Shown here in pieces: positions 1-9,226 of a DNA stretch of 64,000 nt. A program made the translations under genes and the position numbers. Source of the DNA: Paragemmobacter straminiformis (GTDB taxonomy: Bacteria > Pseudomonadota > Alphaproteobacteria > Rhodobacterales > Rhodobacteraceae); the NCBI RefSeq assembly GCF_014243445.1, contig NZ_JACLQD010000001.1, positions 1,054,001 through 1,118,000 on the forward strand, written 5' to 3'. The notes beneath the pieces were generated by a model that searched no databases, was not told where the DNA came from, and saw only the letters and a list, made by a program, of their open reading frames with translations. Positions within the stretch are counted from its first letter, which is position 1. Every line of letters begins with the position of its first letter.

Positions 1-1
1 C

Positions 2-133
2 GGTCCCGCGCTTGAATCGCATCTTTCCGCCACGCGCCGCTTGACCGACCCGTCGGAAATGGGTTCGCTATTCAAGGCGCTCGCCCTGCATCCCTCACGC
101 CACCCGCCGCCACCCGGATTTGACCTTGCTTGA
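2..133 (+). CDS. C-terminal fragment of a COG1565-type SAM-dependent methyltransferase
   Basis: Only the last 43 codons are inside the window. The tail contains RLTDPSEMGSLFKALAL and ends in a proline-rich stretch, which resembles the C-terminus of the COG1565 (NDUFAF7/MidA-like) class I methyltransferases that often precede pgeF in Rhodobacterales. The stop codon overlaps the start of the next gene by 14 nt, so the two are probably co-transcribed and translationally coupled. The assignment rests on a short tail and on gene order, so function is only suggestive. Confidence 0.55.
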   Translation, partial: GPALESHLSATRRLTDPSEMGSLFKALALHPSRHPPPPGFDLA

Positions 134-875
134 AATCATCACCACCGATGCGATTCCCGTCCGGCACGGCTTCTTCACCCGCAAGGGCGGGGCATCCTCG
201 GGCATATTCGCCGGGCTGAACTGCGGGCCCGGCTCGTCCGACCTGTCCGAGGTGGTGGCGATCAACCGCGCCCGCGTGGCCGATGCGCTCGGCGTGGCGC
301 AGGACCATCTCTTGTCGGTGAACCAGATCCATTCGCCCGATGTGCTGCATGTCACGGCCCCCTTGGCCGACCGTCCCCGCGCGGATGCGATGGTTACCAC
401 CACCCCCGGCCTTGCGCTGGGCATCCTCACCGCCGATTGCCAGCCCGTGCTGTTCTGCGACGCAAAGGCAGGCGTGATCGGCGCGGCCCACGCCGGATGG
501 CGCGGCACCCGCGACGGCGTGCTCGAAGCCACCGTTGCCGCGATGGAAAGCCTCGGCGCGAAACGGGCCGACATCTCTGCCGTGATCGGCCCCACCATCA
601 GCCAGCGCAATTACGAGGTCGGCCCCGAATTCTTCGAGGCCTTTACCGACGACGACCCCGCCAATGCCCGCTTCTTCGCCAATGGCACGGGCGACCGGAT
701 GCTTTTCGACCTGCCGGCCTTCGGCCTGTCGCGGCTGCGCGCGGCAGGGGTGGGCCATGCCGAATGGACGCGGCACTGCACCTATGCCGACCCTGCGCGA
801 TTCTTTTCCTTCCGCCGCACCACCCACGCGGCCGAGGCCGATTACGGCCGCCTGATCTCGGCCATCCGCCTCTGA
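120..875 (+). CDS. pgeF: Peptidoglycan editing factor PgeF / polyphenol oxidase (laccase) family, YfiH-like
   Basis: A 251-residue cytoplasmic protein of the DUF152/YfiH family. Visible signatures are HGFFTRKGGASSG near the N-terminus, NQIHSPDV, ADCQPVLF, the His-containing AAHAGWRGTRDG and the C-terminal CTYADPARFFSFRR, covering the conserved His/Cys zinc or copper ligands. Family members act as multicopper-like oxidases, purine nucleoside phosphorylases, or correct L-Ser misincorporation into peptidoglycan precursors. No ATG is available: the start is TTG at 120, or TTG at 126, inside the end of the preceding methyltransferase gene. A short hairpin follows the stop by 2 nt. Confidence 0.9.
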   Translation: MTLLEIITTDAIPVRHGFFTRKGGASSGIFAGLNCGPGSSDLSEVVAINRARVADALGVAQDHLLSVNQIHSPDVLHVTAPLADRPRADAMVTTTPGLALGILTADCQPVLFCDAKAGVIGAAHAGWRGTRDGVLEATVAAMESLGAKRADISAVIGPTISQRNYEVGPEFFEAFTDDDPANARFFANGTGDRMLFDLPAFGLSRLRAAGVGHAEWTRHCTYADPARFFSFRRTTHAAEADYGRLISAIRL

Positions 876-877
876 CG

Positions 878-896
878 CGGAATTGTCGCAATTCCG
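878..896 (+). repeat. Short hairpin with 3-nt loop directly after the pgeF stop
   Basis: CGGAATTG, loop TCG, CAATTCCG: a perfect 8-bp stem beginning 2 nt after the stop codon. It has no U tract. The arm CGGAATT and the 3-nt loop match the hairpin at 12396-12416, so I place it in the same class of 3'-flanking hairpins seen elsewhere in the window. Confidence 0.6.
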
Positions 897-1083
897 GCAA
901 CGATCCCCGGGCCTGCACCGCTCATTGTCAACAAAACAAGACCGCCACCGCCCGGGGGCGCAGCCACAATTGCGGCCCGCCCCGCCGATTCATGTCCAGA
1001 TGATGCACAATCAGGGCCAAATCCCCGCCGCAAATTCCCGCCAGATTGGCCCCATCAAACGCCTGCCACTTGGGGAGCGAACC

Positions 1084-1230
1084 ATGAAAAAAGACCGCCG
1101 CTGGCTGAAATCCGTGATCGCCGCCAGCCTCGAGCCGCAAATCGCCCTGCCGTGGCAGCGCGGCAACCGCAAAAAGCCCGCCGCGATGAAGCCGGCGGCG
1201 ACCAAAGCTTCGGCCATTGCTGCCCGCTGA
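1084..1230 (+). CDS. Small basic protein, 48 aa, uncharacterised
   Basis: A 48-codon reading frame starting MKKDRRWLKSVIAAS and continuing through a conserved-looking PQIALPWQRG segment into a Lys/Ala-rich tail. A purine-rich ribosome binding site (GGGGAG) lies 6 nt before the ATG. From memory, similar 40-50-residue proteins occur in Rhodobacteraceae genomes annotated as hypothetical. There is no signal peptide or membrane segment; the high Lys/Arg content suggests nucleic acid or ribosome contact, but that is only inference. It stands alone between pgeF and a convergent Lrp regulator. Confidence 0.65.
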   Translation: MKKDRRWLKSVIAASLEPQIALPWQRGNRKKPAAMKPAATKASAIAAR

Positions 1231-1559
1231 CCGAAGCGCGCGGGGCCCCGGTGGCCCCGCTCACCATCTTTGATTCGCCGCACGATCCGGCCGATTGGCC
1301 CCCCGTTTGCGACAATCCGGCCGAGCGGCCCCAAATCCGCCACCTTTCCCGCGCCAATCGCGGCCAAAGTTTGACGCAAGACACGCAGCCCGCCATATTA
1401 CGAACATGGTCGACCCGAAGAAGTGTAGGCAATTGCGCTTCGGTCCCGGGTCCGGTCTTGCTTCGGTAAAGCGGCCCCCGGCGTGTTCCTCTGCGCGCCA
1501 CTCGGGGCCGCTTATCACTTTGGGGGTCAGGCAGATCGCGGCGCGGCGCGCGCGCCCTC
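1231..1559. other. Intergenic region between convergent genes, no gene seen
   Basis: This 329-bp stretch separates the small basic protein gene from the convergent Lrp gene. Immediately after the small gene, 1240-1260 forms GCGGGGCC, loop CCGGT, GGCCCCGC, an 8-bp GC-rich hairpin without a clear U run that may act as a terminator. I see no convincing start codon with a ribosome binding site in the remainder. Confidence 0.6.
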
Positions 1560-2060
1560 TCAGGCCGATTTCGCCAGCCGCGCTTCCAGCACGTCAAAGG
1601 GAACGCCCGGCTCATCCTTGGCGCAGCGGATCACAAGGCTGGTCTTGACCGTCGCCACATTCTCGGCTTTCAGCAATTCGCCCGTCAGAAAGCTCTGGAA
1701 CGACGACAGGTCAGGCGCCACGCATTTCAGGATGAAATCGATCTCGCCATTCAGCATATGGCACTCGCGCACAAGCGGCCAGTTGCGGCAGCGTTCCTCA
1801 AAGATCGCCAGATCCGCCTCGGCCTGACTTTGCAGCCGCACCATCGCAAAGACCTGCACCTCGAACCCCAGCTCGCGCGCGTCGATATCGGCATGGTAGC
1901 CGCGCACGTATCCCGCCTCCTCCAGCGTCCTGACCCGCCGCAGGCAGGGGGGCGCGGAAATCCCCACGCGGCTGGCAAGTTCGACGTTCGTCATCCGCCC
2001 GTCGGCTTGCAGCTCGGCAAGAATCTGGCGGTCAATCGGGTCGAGCTTCGATCCGGCCAT
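1560..2060 (-). CDS. Lrp/AsnC family transcriptional regulator
   Basis: A 166-residue protein with the usual Lrp layout. Residues about 6-60 form the winged helix-turn-helix (LDPIDRQILAELQADGRMTN, then VELASRVGISAPPCLRRV). Residues about 70-150 form the RAM/AsnC effector-binding domain, with VRECHMLNGEIDFILK. Such regulators assemble as octamers and sense amino acids. The gene is divergent from trxB, 254 nt apart, an arrangement common in Rhodobacterales; whether it controls trxB cannot be told. Start ATG at 2060 matches the family N-terminus. Confidence 0.92.
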   Translation of the reverse strand: MAGSKLDPIDRQILAELQADGRMTNVELASRVGISAPPCLRRVRTLEEAGYVRGYHADIDARELGFEVQVFAMVRLQSQAEADLAIFEERCRNWPLVRECHMLNGEIDFILKCVAPDLSSFQSFLTGELLKAENVATVKTSLVIRCAKDEPGVPFDVLEARLAKSA

Positions 2061-2195
2061 GTCGGTCCCCTTTGCTCCGGTCGTTGCGCCGGAATTTTCG
2101 ACTATGTAGGCCCGACCCGCCTTTTGCGCAATAATGTTTCAACGCCGCGCAAGAAAAAGACCCGCCTCCCCTGCCGCCCGCGCGCGGTTCCCCTG

Positions 2196-3253
<1,058 letters not shown>

Positions 3254-3519
3254 GCGACAGGTTTCCTGCCGCAAATCCGCGCGGCTTCTTGAAAACTTTC
3301 ACCTGTCCCCCACCCGGTCAGGCCGGCTCCGGCGGGCAGGGCAAACGGCCTTTCTTCCTCCCGTGCTGCGGAACGGCATTCCGGCGGCGGCCGAAAGCGC
3401 GGCATTTCCGCCCTTTTTCGGCCCCCTATACCCTTGTTTGCTGGAAATCCTTCCGCCAAAGCGATAAGCCCCGCCGCGACTGCGGGTTGCCCCGCATATT
3501 CCGCAAACCCCGAGGCCCC

Positions 3520-5226
3520 ATGACCCTTTCGCACCACGCCCCGATCCCCGAGCTTTATGTTTCGGCCGACAGCGCCCAGAAACTGAAGATCGAAGCCGCC
3601 ACCCTTCCGTCGTGGGATCTTACCGCGCGTCAGGTCTGCGACCTCGAACTGCTGATGAACGGCGGCTTCTTCCCGCTGCGCGGCTTCCAGTCCGAGGCCG
3701 ATTACAACGGCACCGTCGAGAACATGCGCACCGCCGACGGCACGCTCTGGCCGATCCCGGTCACCCTCGACGTGTCGGAAAAATTCGCCGAAACCGTCGC
3801 CGCCGGACAGGACATCGCCCTGCGCGACCAAGAAGGCGTGATCCTCGCCATCCTGTCGATTTCCGACAAATGGGTGCCGAACAAGTCCAAGGAAGCCGAA
3901 CATGTCTTCGGCGCCGACGATCTTGCCCACCCCGCCGTGAACTACCTGCACAACGTGGCCGGCCCCGTCTATCTCGGCGGCGCGATCACCGGCATCCAGC
4001 AGCCCGTGCATTACGACTTCAAGGCCCGCCGCGACACGCCCAACGAACTGCGCGCCTTCTTCCGCAAGATGGGCTGGCGCCGCATCGTCGCCTTCCAGAC
4101 CCGCAACCCGCTGCACCGCGCGCATCAGGAACTGACCTTCCGCGCCGCGAAAGAGGCGGAAGCCAACCTCCTCATCCACCCCGTCGTCGGCATGACCAAG
4201 CCGGGCGATGTCGACCACTTCACCCGCGTGCGCTGCTATGAAGCCGTGCTTGACCAATACCCCGCCTCGACCACGCATCTGTCGCTCTTGAACCTTGCCA
4301 TGCGCATGGGCGGCCCGCGCGAGGCGCTCTGGCACGCGATCATCCGCAAGAACCACGGCCTGACCCATTTCATCGTGGGCCGCGACCACGCCGGTCCGGG
4401 CAAGAATTCGGCCGGCAAGGATTTCTACGACCCCTACGCCGCGCAGACGCTGGTGGCCGAGCACCAGAAAGAAATCGGCATCGAGATGGTCGATTTCAAA
4501 CAGATGGTCTACGTTCAGGAAAAGTCGCAATACTACCCCGTCGACGAGGTTCCCGAAGGTTCGACCGTGCTCGACATTTCCGGCACCGAACTGCGCCGCC
4601 GCCTGCGCGAAGGGCTGGAAATCCCCGACTGGTTCAGCTTCCCGCAGGTCGTGACCGAACTCCGCCGCACCTCGCCCCCGCGGGCCAAACAGGGCTTCAC
4701 CGTGTTCTTCACGGGCCTGTCCGGCTCGGGCAAATCGACCATCGCCAACGCGCTCATGGTCAAGCTGATGGAGATGGGCGGCCGCCCCGTGACGCTGCTT
4801 GACGGTGATGTGGTGCGCAAGCATCTGTCCTCGGAACTCGGCTTCTCGAAAGAGCACCGCGACATCAACATCAAGCGCATCGGCTATGTGGCGTCTGAAA
4901 TCACCAAGAACGGCGGCATCGCCATCTGCGCGCCGATCGCCCCCTACACCGCGACCCGCCGCGCCGTGCGCGAAATGATCGAAGCGTTCGGCGCCTTCAT
5001 CGAGGTGCATGTGGCAACCTCGATCGAGGAATGCGAACGCCGCGACCGCAAGGGCCTCTACAAACTCGCCCGCGAAGGCAAGATCAAGGAATTCACCGGC
5101 ATCTCCGACCCCTACGAGGCACCGACCAAGGCCGAGCTTGTGGTCGATACCGAAGGCACCGACGTGGATTACTGCGCCCAGCAGGTGATCCTGAAACTGG
5201 AAAGCATGGGCCTCATCAAGGCCTGA
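3520..5226 (+). CDS. Bifunctional sulfate adenylyltransferase / adenylylsulfate kinase
   Basis: A 568-residue fusion that activates sulfate to APS and phosphorylates it to PAPS. The N-terminal ~385 residues are a homo-oligomeric-type ATP sulfurylase with QTRNPLHRAH (193-202) and GRDHAGPG (287-294). Residues ~390-568 are APS kinase with Walker A GLSGSGKST (399-407), LLDGDVVR and the ICAPIAPY region. This Sat-CysC fusion is typical of Rhodobacterales and replaces CysD/CysN plus CysC. The start is the ATG at 3520, matching the Sat N-terminus; there is no strong Shine-Dalgarno. No APS/PAPS reductase is nearby. A strong terminator follows. Confidence 0.96.
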   Translation: MTLSHHAPIPELYVSADSAQKLKIEAATLPSWDLTARQVCDLELLMNGGFFPLRGFQSEADYNGTVENMRTADGTLWPIPVTLDVSEKFAETVAAGQDIALRDQEGVILAILSISDKWVPNKSKEAEHVFGADDLAHPAVNYLHNVAGPVYLGGAITGIQQPVHYDFKARRDTPNELRAFFRKMGWRRIVAFQTRNPLHRAHQELTFRAAKEAEANLLIHPVVGMTKPGDVDHFTRVRCYEAVLDQYPASTTHLSLLNLAMRMGGPREALWHAIIRKNHGLTHFIVGRDHAGPGKNSAGKDFYDPYAAQTLVAEHQKEIGIEMVDFKQMVYVQEKSQYYPVDEVPEGSTVLDISGTELRRRLREGLEIPDWFSFPQVVTELRRTSPPRAKQGFTVFFTGLSGSGKSTIANALMVKLMEMGGRPVTLLDGDVVRKHLSSELGFSKEHRDINIKRIGYVASEITKNGGIAICAPIAPYTATRRAVREMIEAFGAFIEVHVATSIEECERRDRKGLYKLAREGKIKEFTGISDPYEAPTKAELVVDTEGTDVDYCAQQVILKLESMGLIKA

Positions 5227-5246
5227 GCCTTGGCGTGACCCAATGG

Positions 5247-5275
5247 AAAAGCCCCGCTCCGGCGGGGCTTTTTCG
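5247..5275 (+). terminator. Rho-independent terminator of the sat-cysC gene
   Basis: GCCCCGC (5251-5257), loop TCCG, GCGGGGC (5262-5268) followed by TTTTT. It starts about 20 nt after the stop codon; A residues before the stem extend pairing with the T run. Confidence 0.92.
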
Positions 5276-5342
5276 TTCTGCTCACAGAGTGGCCGCAGAA
5301 TGTGGGCGCAAGGTGGGGGCGAAAAACGGCGGCAGGAATCCT

Positions 5343-5963
5343 CTACCGCTCCTGCGCCCCCTTGCCCGCCAGAATCCTGCTCCGGAACCCCGCAATCCGG
5401 CGGATGCGCGTTTGCGCCGCTTTGGCCCCCGCAAGGTTGATGACGTAACTCCGCTGCCGCCCCGGTGTCAGCGCATGAAAGGCTTCGGCCAGCTCCGGGT
5501 CGGCCTCCAGCGATTCGGCCAATTCCGCGGGCAGGTCCACCTCGCCCGCCTCGCGCGGGGCGCGGCGGCCCGCTTCGGCATGGGCCTTGGCCTCGGCCAG
5601 ATAGGCGGCAACCGTCGCCGCCATCGCCGCCACCTGCCCATTCTCCGTGAACTTGATCGAGTCGGGATGCCGCGTGTTCGGCCCCTGCCGTTCCATCACG
5701 CCCGCAGGGTCGGCCATCAGGGCGGCTTCAAAGAAATTCAGCCGGAAATCCCCGTTCAACGCCCCGATCAGCGCCACGTTGCGCCCGCCCGCCATATAGC
5801 AGGGATGGCCCCATTTCGCCGTCTCGACCAACCCCGCCCCAAGGCACAGGCGGCGCAGCGCCTCCAGCCCCGCCGCCCATTTCCGCGTCACGCAGGCATC
5901 GCTGTCGAACCGCGCACAACGCCCGCACCCGCGGGCAAAATAGTCGTCGGGATCGGTGATCAT
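5343..5963 (-). CDS. YdeI/OmpD-associated (OmdA) family protein with DUF1801-like domain
   Basis: A 206-residue soluble protein. The N-terminal half contains ETAKWGHPCYMAGGRNVALI, typical of the DUF1801/YdhG fold. The C-terminal part, LPAELAESLEADPELAEAF followed by ALTPGRQRSYVINLAGAKAA and an RRI motif, matches the OmdA (bacteriocin-protection, YdeI/OmpD-associated) domain. The biochemical role of the family is unknown. The start ATG at 5963 has GGGAGG 8 nt upstream, which decides against longer in-frame starts. It is convergent with sat-cysC, sharing the intervening terminator. Confidence 0.8.
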   Translation of the reverse strand: MITDPDDYFARGCGRCARFDSDACVTRKWAAGLEALRRLCLGAGLVETAKWGHPCYMAGGRNVALIGALNGDFRLNFFEAALMADPAGVMERQGPNTRHPDSIKFTENGQVAAMAATVAAYLAEAKAHAEAGRRAPREAGEVDLPAELAESLEADPELAEAFHALTPGRQRSYVINLAGAKAAQTRIRRIAGFRSRILAGKGAQER

Positions 5964-6148
5964 CGCGGAGCCTCCCAGCCTGCAAGCCTGCAAGCCTAGC
6001 CGACAGCCGCGCGGGTGCCAATCAGGCGTCAGTCCGGCCAGCATCCCGCGCCCGTTTCCCGCCCGATCCATGTGGCAAAGGCCGATCCGGCCGCCCCGCG
6101 ACAGCGCTCACCGTGGCAGCATGCGCCCCGCCAGCGGGACCGCCCCTG

Positions 6149-6376
6149 TCAATGCACGTTCACCGGCGCCATGTCATTGGCCCGCGCCAGCGCAAAGGCC
6201 ATCGCCCGATCCCTGACCAGCGCCAAACGGTCGCCGTCCACGTCATGCAGCGCATAGATCGTGGTCAGCCTGCCCGCATGGGCCTGCACCTCGGCGGGCA
6301 GGTCCGCCACCGCGACGGGGCGCACATAGACGATCTTGCCTTCGCCCTCGGGCAATCCTGCGAATTTCGTATCCAT
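6149..6376 (-). CDS. DUF1150 family small protein
   Basis: A 75-residue acidic protein with IVYVRPVAVADLP, then ALHDVDGDRLALVRDRAMAF and a C-terminal ARAND segment. This is the DUF1150 family, almost always found immediately behind a small heat shock protein gene in Rhodobacterales. Here it follows hsp20 with a 7-nt gap and a GAGGGAAAG ribosome binding site. Co-transcription from the sigma-32-like promoter at 6867-6895 is likely, so it is probably heat induced. Function is unknown; a partner or regulator of the small chaperone is an inference from gene order. Confidence 0.85.
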   Translation of the reverse strand: MDTKFAGLPEGEGKIVYVRPVAVADLPAEVQAHAGRLTTIYALHDVDGDRLALVRDRAMAFALARANDMAPVNVH

Positions 6377-6383
6377 CTTTCCC

Positions 6384-6800
6384 TCACTTCCGACGAGAAC
6401 TGATCGCGATGGTCTGAACCACCGTTTCCGGCACCGACCGGCGCAGGTCGATATGCAGCAGGCCATGCTCCATGCTCGCCCCCGCCACCTCGACCCCGTC
6501 AGCCAGCACAAAGCTGCGCTGGAAGGCGCGGGCCGCGATGCCGCGATGCAGGAACACCCGCTCGGCCCCGTCATCGCCCTGACGGCCACGGATCACCAAT
6601 TGCCGGTCCTCGACCGTGATCGACAGGTCCTCCTCGCGGAACCCCGCCACCGCAAGCGTGATGCGATAGGCGTTTTCCGACGTGGCCTCGATGTTGAACG
6701 GAGGATAGCCTTCCGCGGTCTTGGCGGTGCGTTCCACCAGCCGTTCCAACTGCTCGAACCCCAACAGGAACGGGTGCGTGCCAAAGCTCAGTTTCGTCAT
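6384..6800 (-). CDS. Small heat shock protein, Hsp20/IbpA family
   Basis: A 138-residue holdase chaperone. The N-terminal arm is short (FLLGFEQLERLVERTAK). The alpha-crystallin domain spans about residues 33-125, with YPPFNIEATSENAYRITLAV, GFREEDLSI, and the signature region AFQRSFVLADGVEVAGASME, GLLHIDLRR. The C-terminal extension carries the IAIS variant of the I-x-I/V anchor. It is followed by the DUF1150 gene. A sigma-32-type promoter and a possible hairpin over its Shine-Dalgarno lie upstream, so heat control at both transcription and translation is suggested. Confidence 0.95.
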   Translation of the reverse strand: MTKLSFGTHPFLLGFEQLERLVERTAKTAEGYPPFNIEATSENAYRITLAVAGFREEDLSITVEDRQLVIRGRQGDDGAERVFLHRGIAARAFQRSFVLADGVEVAGASMEHGLLHIDLRRSVPETVVQTIAISSRRK

Positions 6801-6807
6801 AGGTCAT

Positions 6808-6838
6808 GCCCTTAAGCCAAGCGACATTCGGCAAGGGC
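6808..6838 (-). promoter_or_regulatory. Possible RNA thermometer hairpin masking the hsp20 ribosome binding site
   Basis: In the hsp20 5' UTR the only Shine-Dalgarno-like run, AAGGGC (6808-6813 on the minus strand), can pair with GCCCTT at 6833-6838. A second GCC/GGC helix lies inside, separated by a 2-nt UU bulge, with a loop of about 11 nt. A weak helix over the ribosome binding site of a small heat shock gene is the arrangement of ROSE-like or fourU-like thermometers. This is inferred from base pairing only. Confidence 0.4.
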
Positions 6839-6866
6839 CCCGTCATGGCGGCCCCCGCTACCGTGA

Positions 6867-6895
6867 ATATGGGGCGGCGTCCGCAGCCCTGCAAG
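6867..6895 (-). promoter_or_regulatory. Sigma-32 (RpoH) type promoter for hsp20-DUF1150
   Basis: Reading on the minus strand: CTTGCAG (6889-6895), 14-nt spacer, CCCCATAT (6867-6874). This matches the RpoH consensus CTTGAAA-N11-16-CCCCATNT closely. The expected start of transcription is near 6860, giving an approximately 60-nt leader that contains the possible thermometer hairpin. Confidence 0.8.
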
Positions 6896-6950
6896 ACCCG
6901 ACGAAACAGGCAAATTTCGTCGCTTTTCGCGGCTTCGCGGGGCAGAAATC

Positions 6951-6979
6951 TTCCCCGAATCCTCTTGGTGCCCTATACT
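6951..6979 (+). promoter_or_regulatory. Candidate promoter for ydcH
   Basis: TTCCCC (6951-6956), 17-nt spacer, TATACT (6974-6979). The -10 is good and the -35 weak. Similar TATAC -10 elements precede purE (7516) and sat-cysC (3427). Confidence 0.35.
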
Positions 6980-7041
6980 CTCTCCCAGCAAACAGAAACG
7001 ACTCAGGCCGCCAAGGTCTGGGCAACAGGTCCGCAGGTTCC

Positions 7042-7260
7042 ATGAACGCGCCCAGCGAGATGAACTTCGAAGACATGCTCCGCATCCGGCTCGAGGTGCT
7101 GCGGCGCGAGCATCGTGATCTGGACGAGGCTATTTTTGCCCTCGAAACCGGCGGTCGCCCCGACCAGCTGACCCTGCGCCGCCTGAAAAAGCAGAAGCTG
7201 GCGCTGAAAGACCAGATCGTGAAACTGGAAGACCAGCTCATCCCCGACATCATCGCCTGA
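7042..7260 (+). CDS. YdcH family (DUF465) small coiled-coil protein
   Basis: A 72-residue charged, helical protein (MLRIRLEVLRREHRDLDEAI, then LTLRRLKKQKLALKDQIVKL) of the DUF465/YdcH family. These form short antiparallel coiled coils; no function is established. ATG at 7042 is the first start that yields the family length; a second Met at codon 7 is possible. It is a single-gene unit, followed by a 290-bp GC-rich spacer containing repeat B. Confidence 0.88.
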   Translation: MNAPSEMNFEDMLRIRLEVLRREHRDLDEAIFALETGGRPDQLTLRRLKKQKLALKDQIVKLEDQLIPDIIA

Positions 7261-7360
7261 CGGCGGCCCCTCGCGCCCGCCGCGCCCCACCTGCCGCGCC
7301 CAGCCCGCCGCGCCCTGTTCCCCGCCTCGCCCCGCGCGGTATCGCCGCCCCGCGCCTTGT

Positions 7361-7432
7361 CGCTTCCTCTTGCCGGAAATATCCTCGGGGGGTGGCGCGC
7401 AGCGCCAAGGGGGGCAGACAGCCCCCCTGCGA
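7361..7432 (+). repeat. Dispersed repeat B, copy 2
   Basis: CGCTTCCTCTTGCCGGAAAT then ATCCTCGGGGGG, a hairpin TGGCGC/GCGCCA (7393-7407), then GGGGGGC, loop AGACA, GCCCCCC (7409-7427). The last 19 nt are identical in copy 3. The surrounding 7261-7550 spacer between ydcH and purE is otherwise low-complexity C/G-rich DNA with no gene. Confidence 0.75.
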
Positions 7433-7493
7433 CGGTGGCGCCTGAAAAGCCCGCCCAAATCCCGCCCCCGCATCCGCGCGGCAACCCTTGCGC

Positions 7494-7521
7494 TTGCCCT
7501 GACGGCCCAATCCTCTATACC
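7494..7521 (+). promoter_or_regulatory. Candidate promoter for purEK
   Basis: TTGCCC (7494-7499), 16-nt spacer, TATACC (7516-7521), about 30 nt before the purE ATG. It fits a housekeeping sigma factor promoter with a short leader. Confidence 0.45.
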
Positions 7522-7550
7522 CGACCGCAACCGCAGGAACGGGGGCAGGC

Positions 7551-8036
7551 ATGGCCGCAAGCGTTGGAATCATCATGGGGTCGCAGTCCGACTGGCCGAC
7601 CATGAAAGAAGCCGCCCTGATCCTCGACGCGCTCGGCATTCCGTACGAGGCGAAGATCGTCTCGGCCCACCGCACCCCTGACCGTCTGTGGACCTACGGC
7701 AAGACCGCCGCCGAACGCGGCTTGCAGGTCATCATCGCGGGCGCGGGTGGCGCAGCCCACCTGCCCGGCATGATGGCATCGAAGACCCGCATCCCCGTCA
7801 TCGGCGTGCCCGTGCAGACCAAGGCGCTCTCGGGGGTCGACAGCCTCTATTCCATCGTCCAGATGCCCAAGGGCTACCCCGTGGCCACGATGGCCATCGG
7901 CGCCGCAGGGGCGGCCAATGCGGGCCTTCTGGCCGCAGGCATCCTCGCGCTGCAAGACCCCGCCCTCGCCGCCCGTCTCGACGCATGGCGCGACGCCCTT
8001 TCCGCCTCCATCCCTGACGAGCCCAAAGATGACTGA
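7551..8036 (+). CDS. purE: N5-carboxyaminoimidazole ribonucleotide mutase
   Basis: A 161-residue class I PurE that converts N5-CAIR to CAIR in purine synthesis. GSQSDW near the N-terminus, SAHRTPDRL and [10 protein letters not shown] are the substrate-binding motifs of the octameric enzyme; the C-terminal [18 protein letters not shown] helix is also typical. It overlaps purK by 8 nt, so the mutase and the synthetase that makes its unstable substrate are translationally coupled. The ATG at 7551 is preceded by GGGGGCAGGC. Confidence 0.97.
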   Translation: MAASVGIIMGSQSDWPTMKEAALILDALGIPYEAKIVSAHRTPDRLWTYGKTAAERGLQVIIAGAGGAAHLPGMMASKTRIPVIGVPVQTKALSGVDSLYSIVQMPKGYPVATMAIGAAGAANAGLLAAGILALQDPALAARLDAWRDALSASIPDEPKDD

Positions 8037-9096
8037 CATGCTTCCCGCCGGTTCCACCATCGGCATCCTCGGCGGCGGGCAACTGGGCCGGATGCTTTCG
8101 GTCGCGGCCTCGCGCCTCGGCTATCTGACGCATATCTTCGAACCGGCCGCCAACCCTCCGGCGGAACATGTCGCCCATCGCCTGACGACCGCCTTCTATG
8201 ACGACCTCGATGCGCTGGCCCGTTTCGCCGCCTCGGTCGATGTCATCACCTATGAATTCGAGAACATTCCCACCGCAGCACTTGATGTGCTGGAAAAGAC
8301 CCATCCCATCCGCCCCAACCGCCGCGCGCTGGCCATCAGCCAGGAACGGATCGCCGAGAAAGATTTCCTCACCGGCCTCGGGCTGACCACGGCACCCTAT
8401 GCCCGCGTGCAAACGCTGGCCGACCTGACAGCCGCAATCGACCGCATCGGCACCCCCGCCATCCTCAAGACCACGCGTCTGGGCTATGATGGCAAAGGTC
8501 AGGCCCGCATCATGTCGCGCGTCGATGCCGAAGCGGCGCATGCCGCGATGGGCGGGGCCGAAGCCGTGCTCGAAGGCTTCATCGACTTCACGCACGAGGT
8601 CAGCGTCATCGCCGCCCGCGGCCTCGACGGCTCGGTCGCCTGCTATGATCCGGGCGAGAACGTCCACAGGAACGGCATCCTCTCGACCACGACCATCCCC
8701 GCCCGCCTCAGCGCCTCGCAGCGCACCGACGCCATCCTGATCGCCGCCCGCATCCTGAACGCGCTCGATTACGTGGGGGTCATGGGGGTCGAGCTGTTCG
8801 TTACCCCCGCAGGGCTGATCGTCAACGAAATCGCCCCGCGCGTCCACAATTCGGGCCACTGGACGCAGAACGGCTGCGCGGTCGACCAGTTCGAACAGCA
8901 CATCCGCGCCGTGACGGGCTGGCCGCTGGGCGACGGGTCGCGCCATTCCGATGTGGTGATGGAAAACCTGATCGGCGACGACATCCTGCGCGTGCCCGCC
9001 ATCGCCCGCGAAAAGAACGCAGCCCTCCACCTCTACGGCAAGGCCGAGGCGCGGGCAGGCCGCAAGATGGGCCACGTCAACCGCGTGGTCGGCTAG
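8029..9096 (+). CDS. purK: 5-(carboxyamino)imidazole ribonucleotide synthase
   Basis: A 355-residue ATP-grasp enzyme that carboxylates AIR with bicarbonate and [15 protein letters not shown] near residue 10 is the N-terminal Rossmann motif. [17 protein letters not shown] (ATP-grasp lysine and Gly-rich loop), [13 protein letters not shown] and [14 protein letters not shown] (metal and substrate site) follow in order. The ATG at 8029 overlaps the purE stop (ATGACTGA). An imperfect GGCCTT/AAGGCC hairpin at 9104-9121 may end the operon. Confidence 0.97.
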   Translation: MTDMLPAGSTIGILGGGQLGRMLSVAASRLGYLTHIFEPAANPPAEHVAHRLTTAFYDDLDALARFAASVDVITYEFENIPTAALDVLEKTHPIRPNRRALAISQERIAEKDFLTGLGLTTAPYARVQTLADLTAAIDRIGTPAILKTTRLGYDGKGQARIMSRVDAEAAHAAMGGAEAVLEGFIDFTHEVSVIAARGLDGSVACYDPGENVHRNGILSTTTIPARLSASQRTDAILIAARILNALDYVGVMGVELFVTPAGLIVNEIAPRVHNSGHWTQNGCAVDQFEQHIRAVTGWPLGDGSRHSDVVMENLIGDDILRVPAIAREKNAALHLYGKAEARAGRKMGHVNRVVG

Positions 9097-9226
9097 GCCG
9101 CCGGGCCTTGCGGCAAAGGCCGCTCGCTGCCACCCGCGCCGAACCGGCGCAGGCCATCCCGACCGGCGCGCCCAGACCTGCGCGCCCCCACCGGCGCGCA
9201 CTAGCCTTGGCCGCCCTGCGCTTGCG

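Noticed and set aside
9143-9197. Three ACCGGCGC motifs between purK and the lipase gene
   Set aside because: Short GC-rich words in a GC-rich spacer, irregularly spaced; expected by chance.
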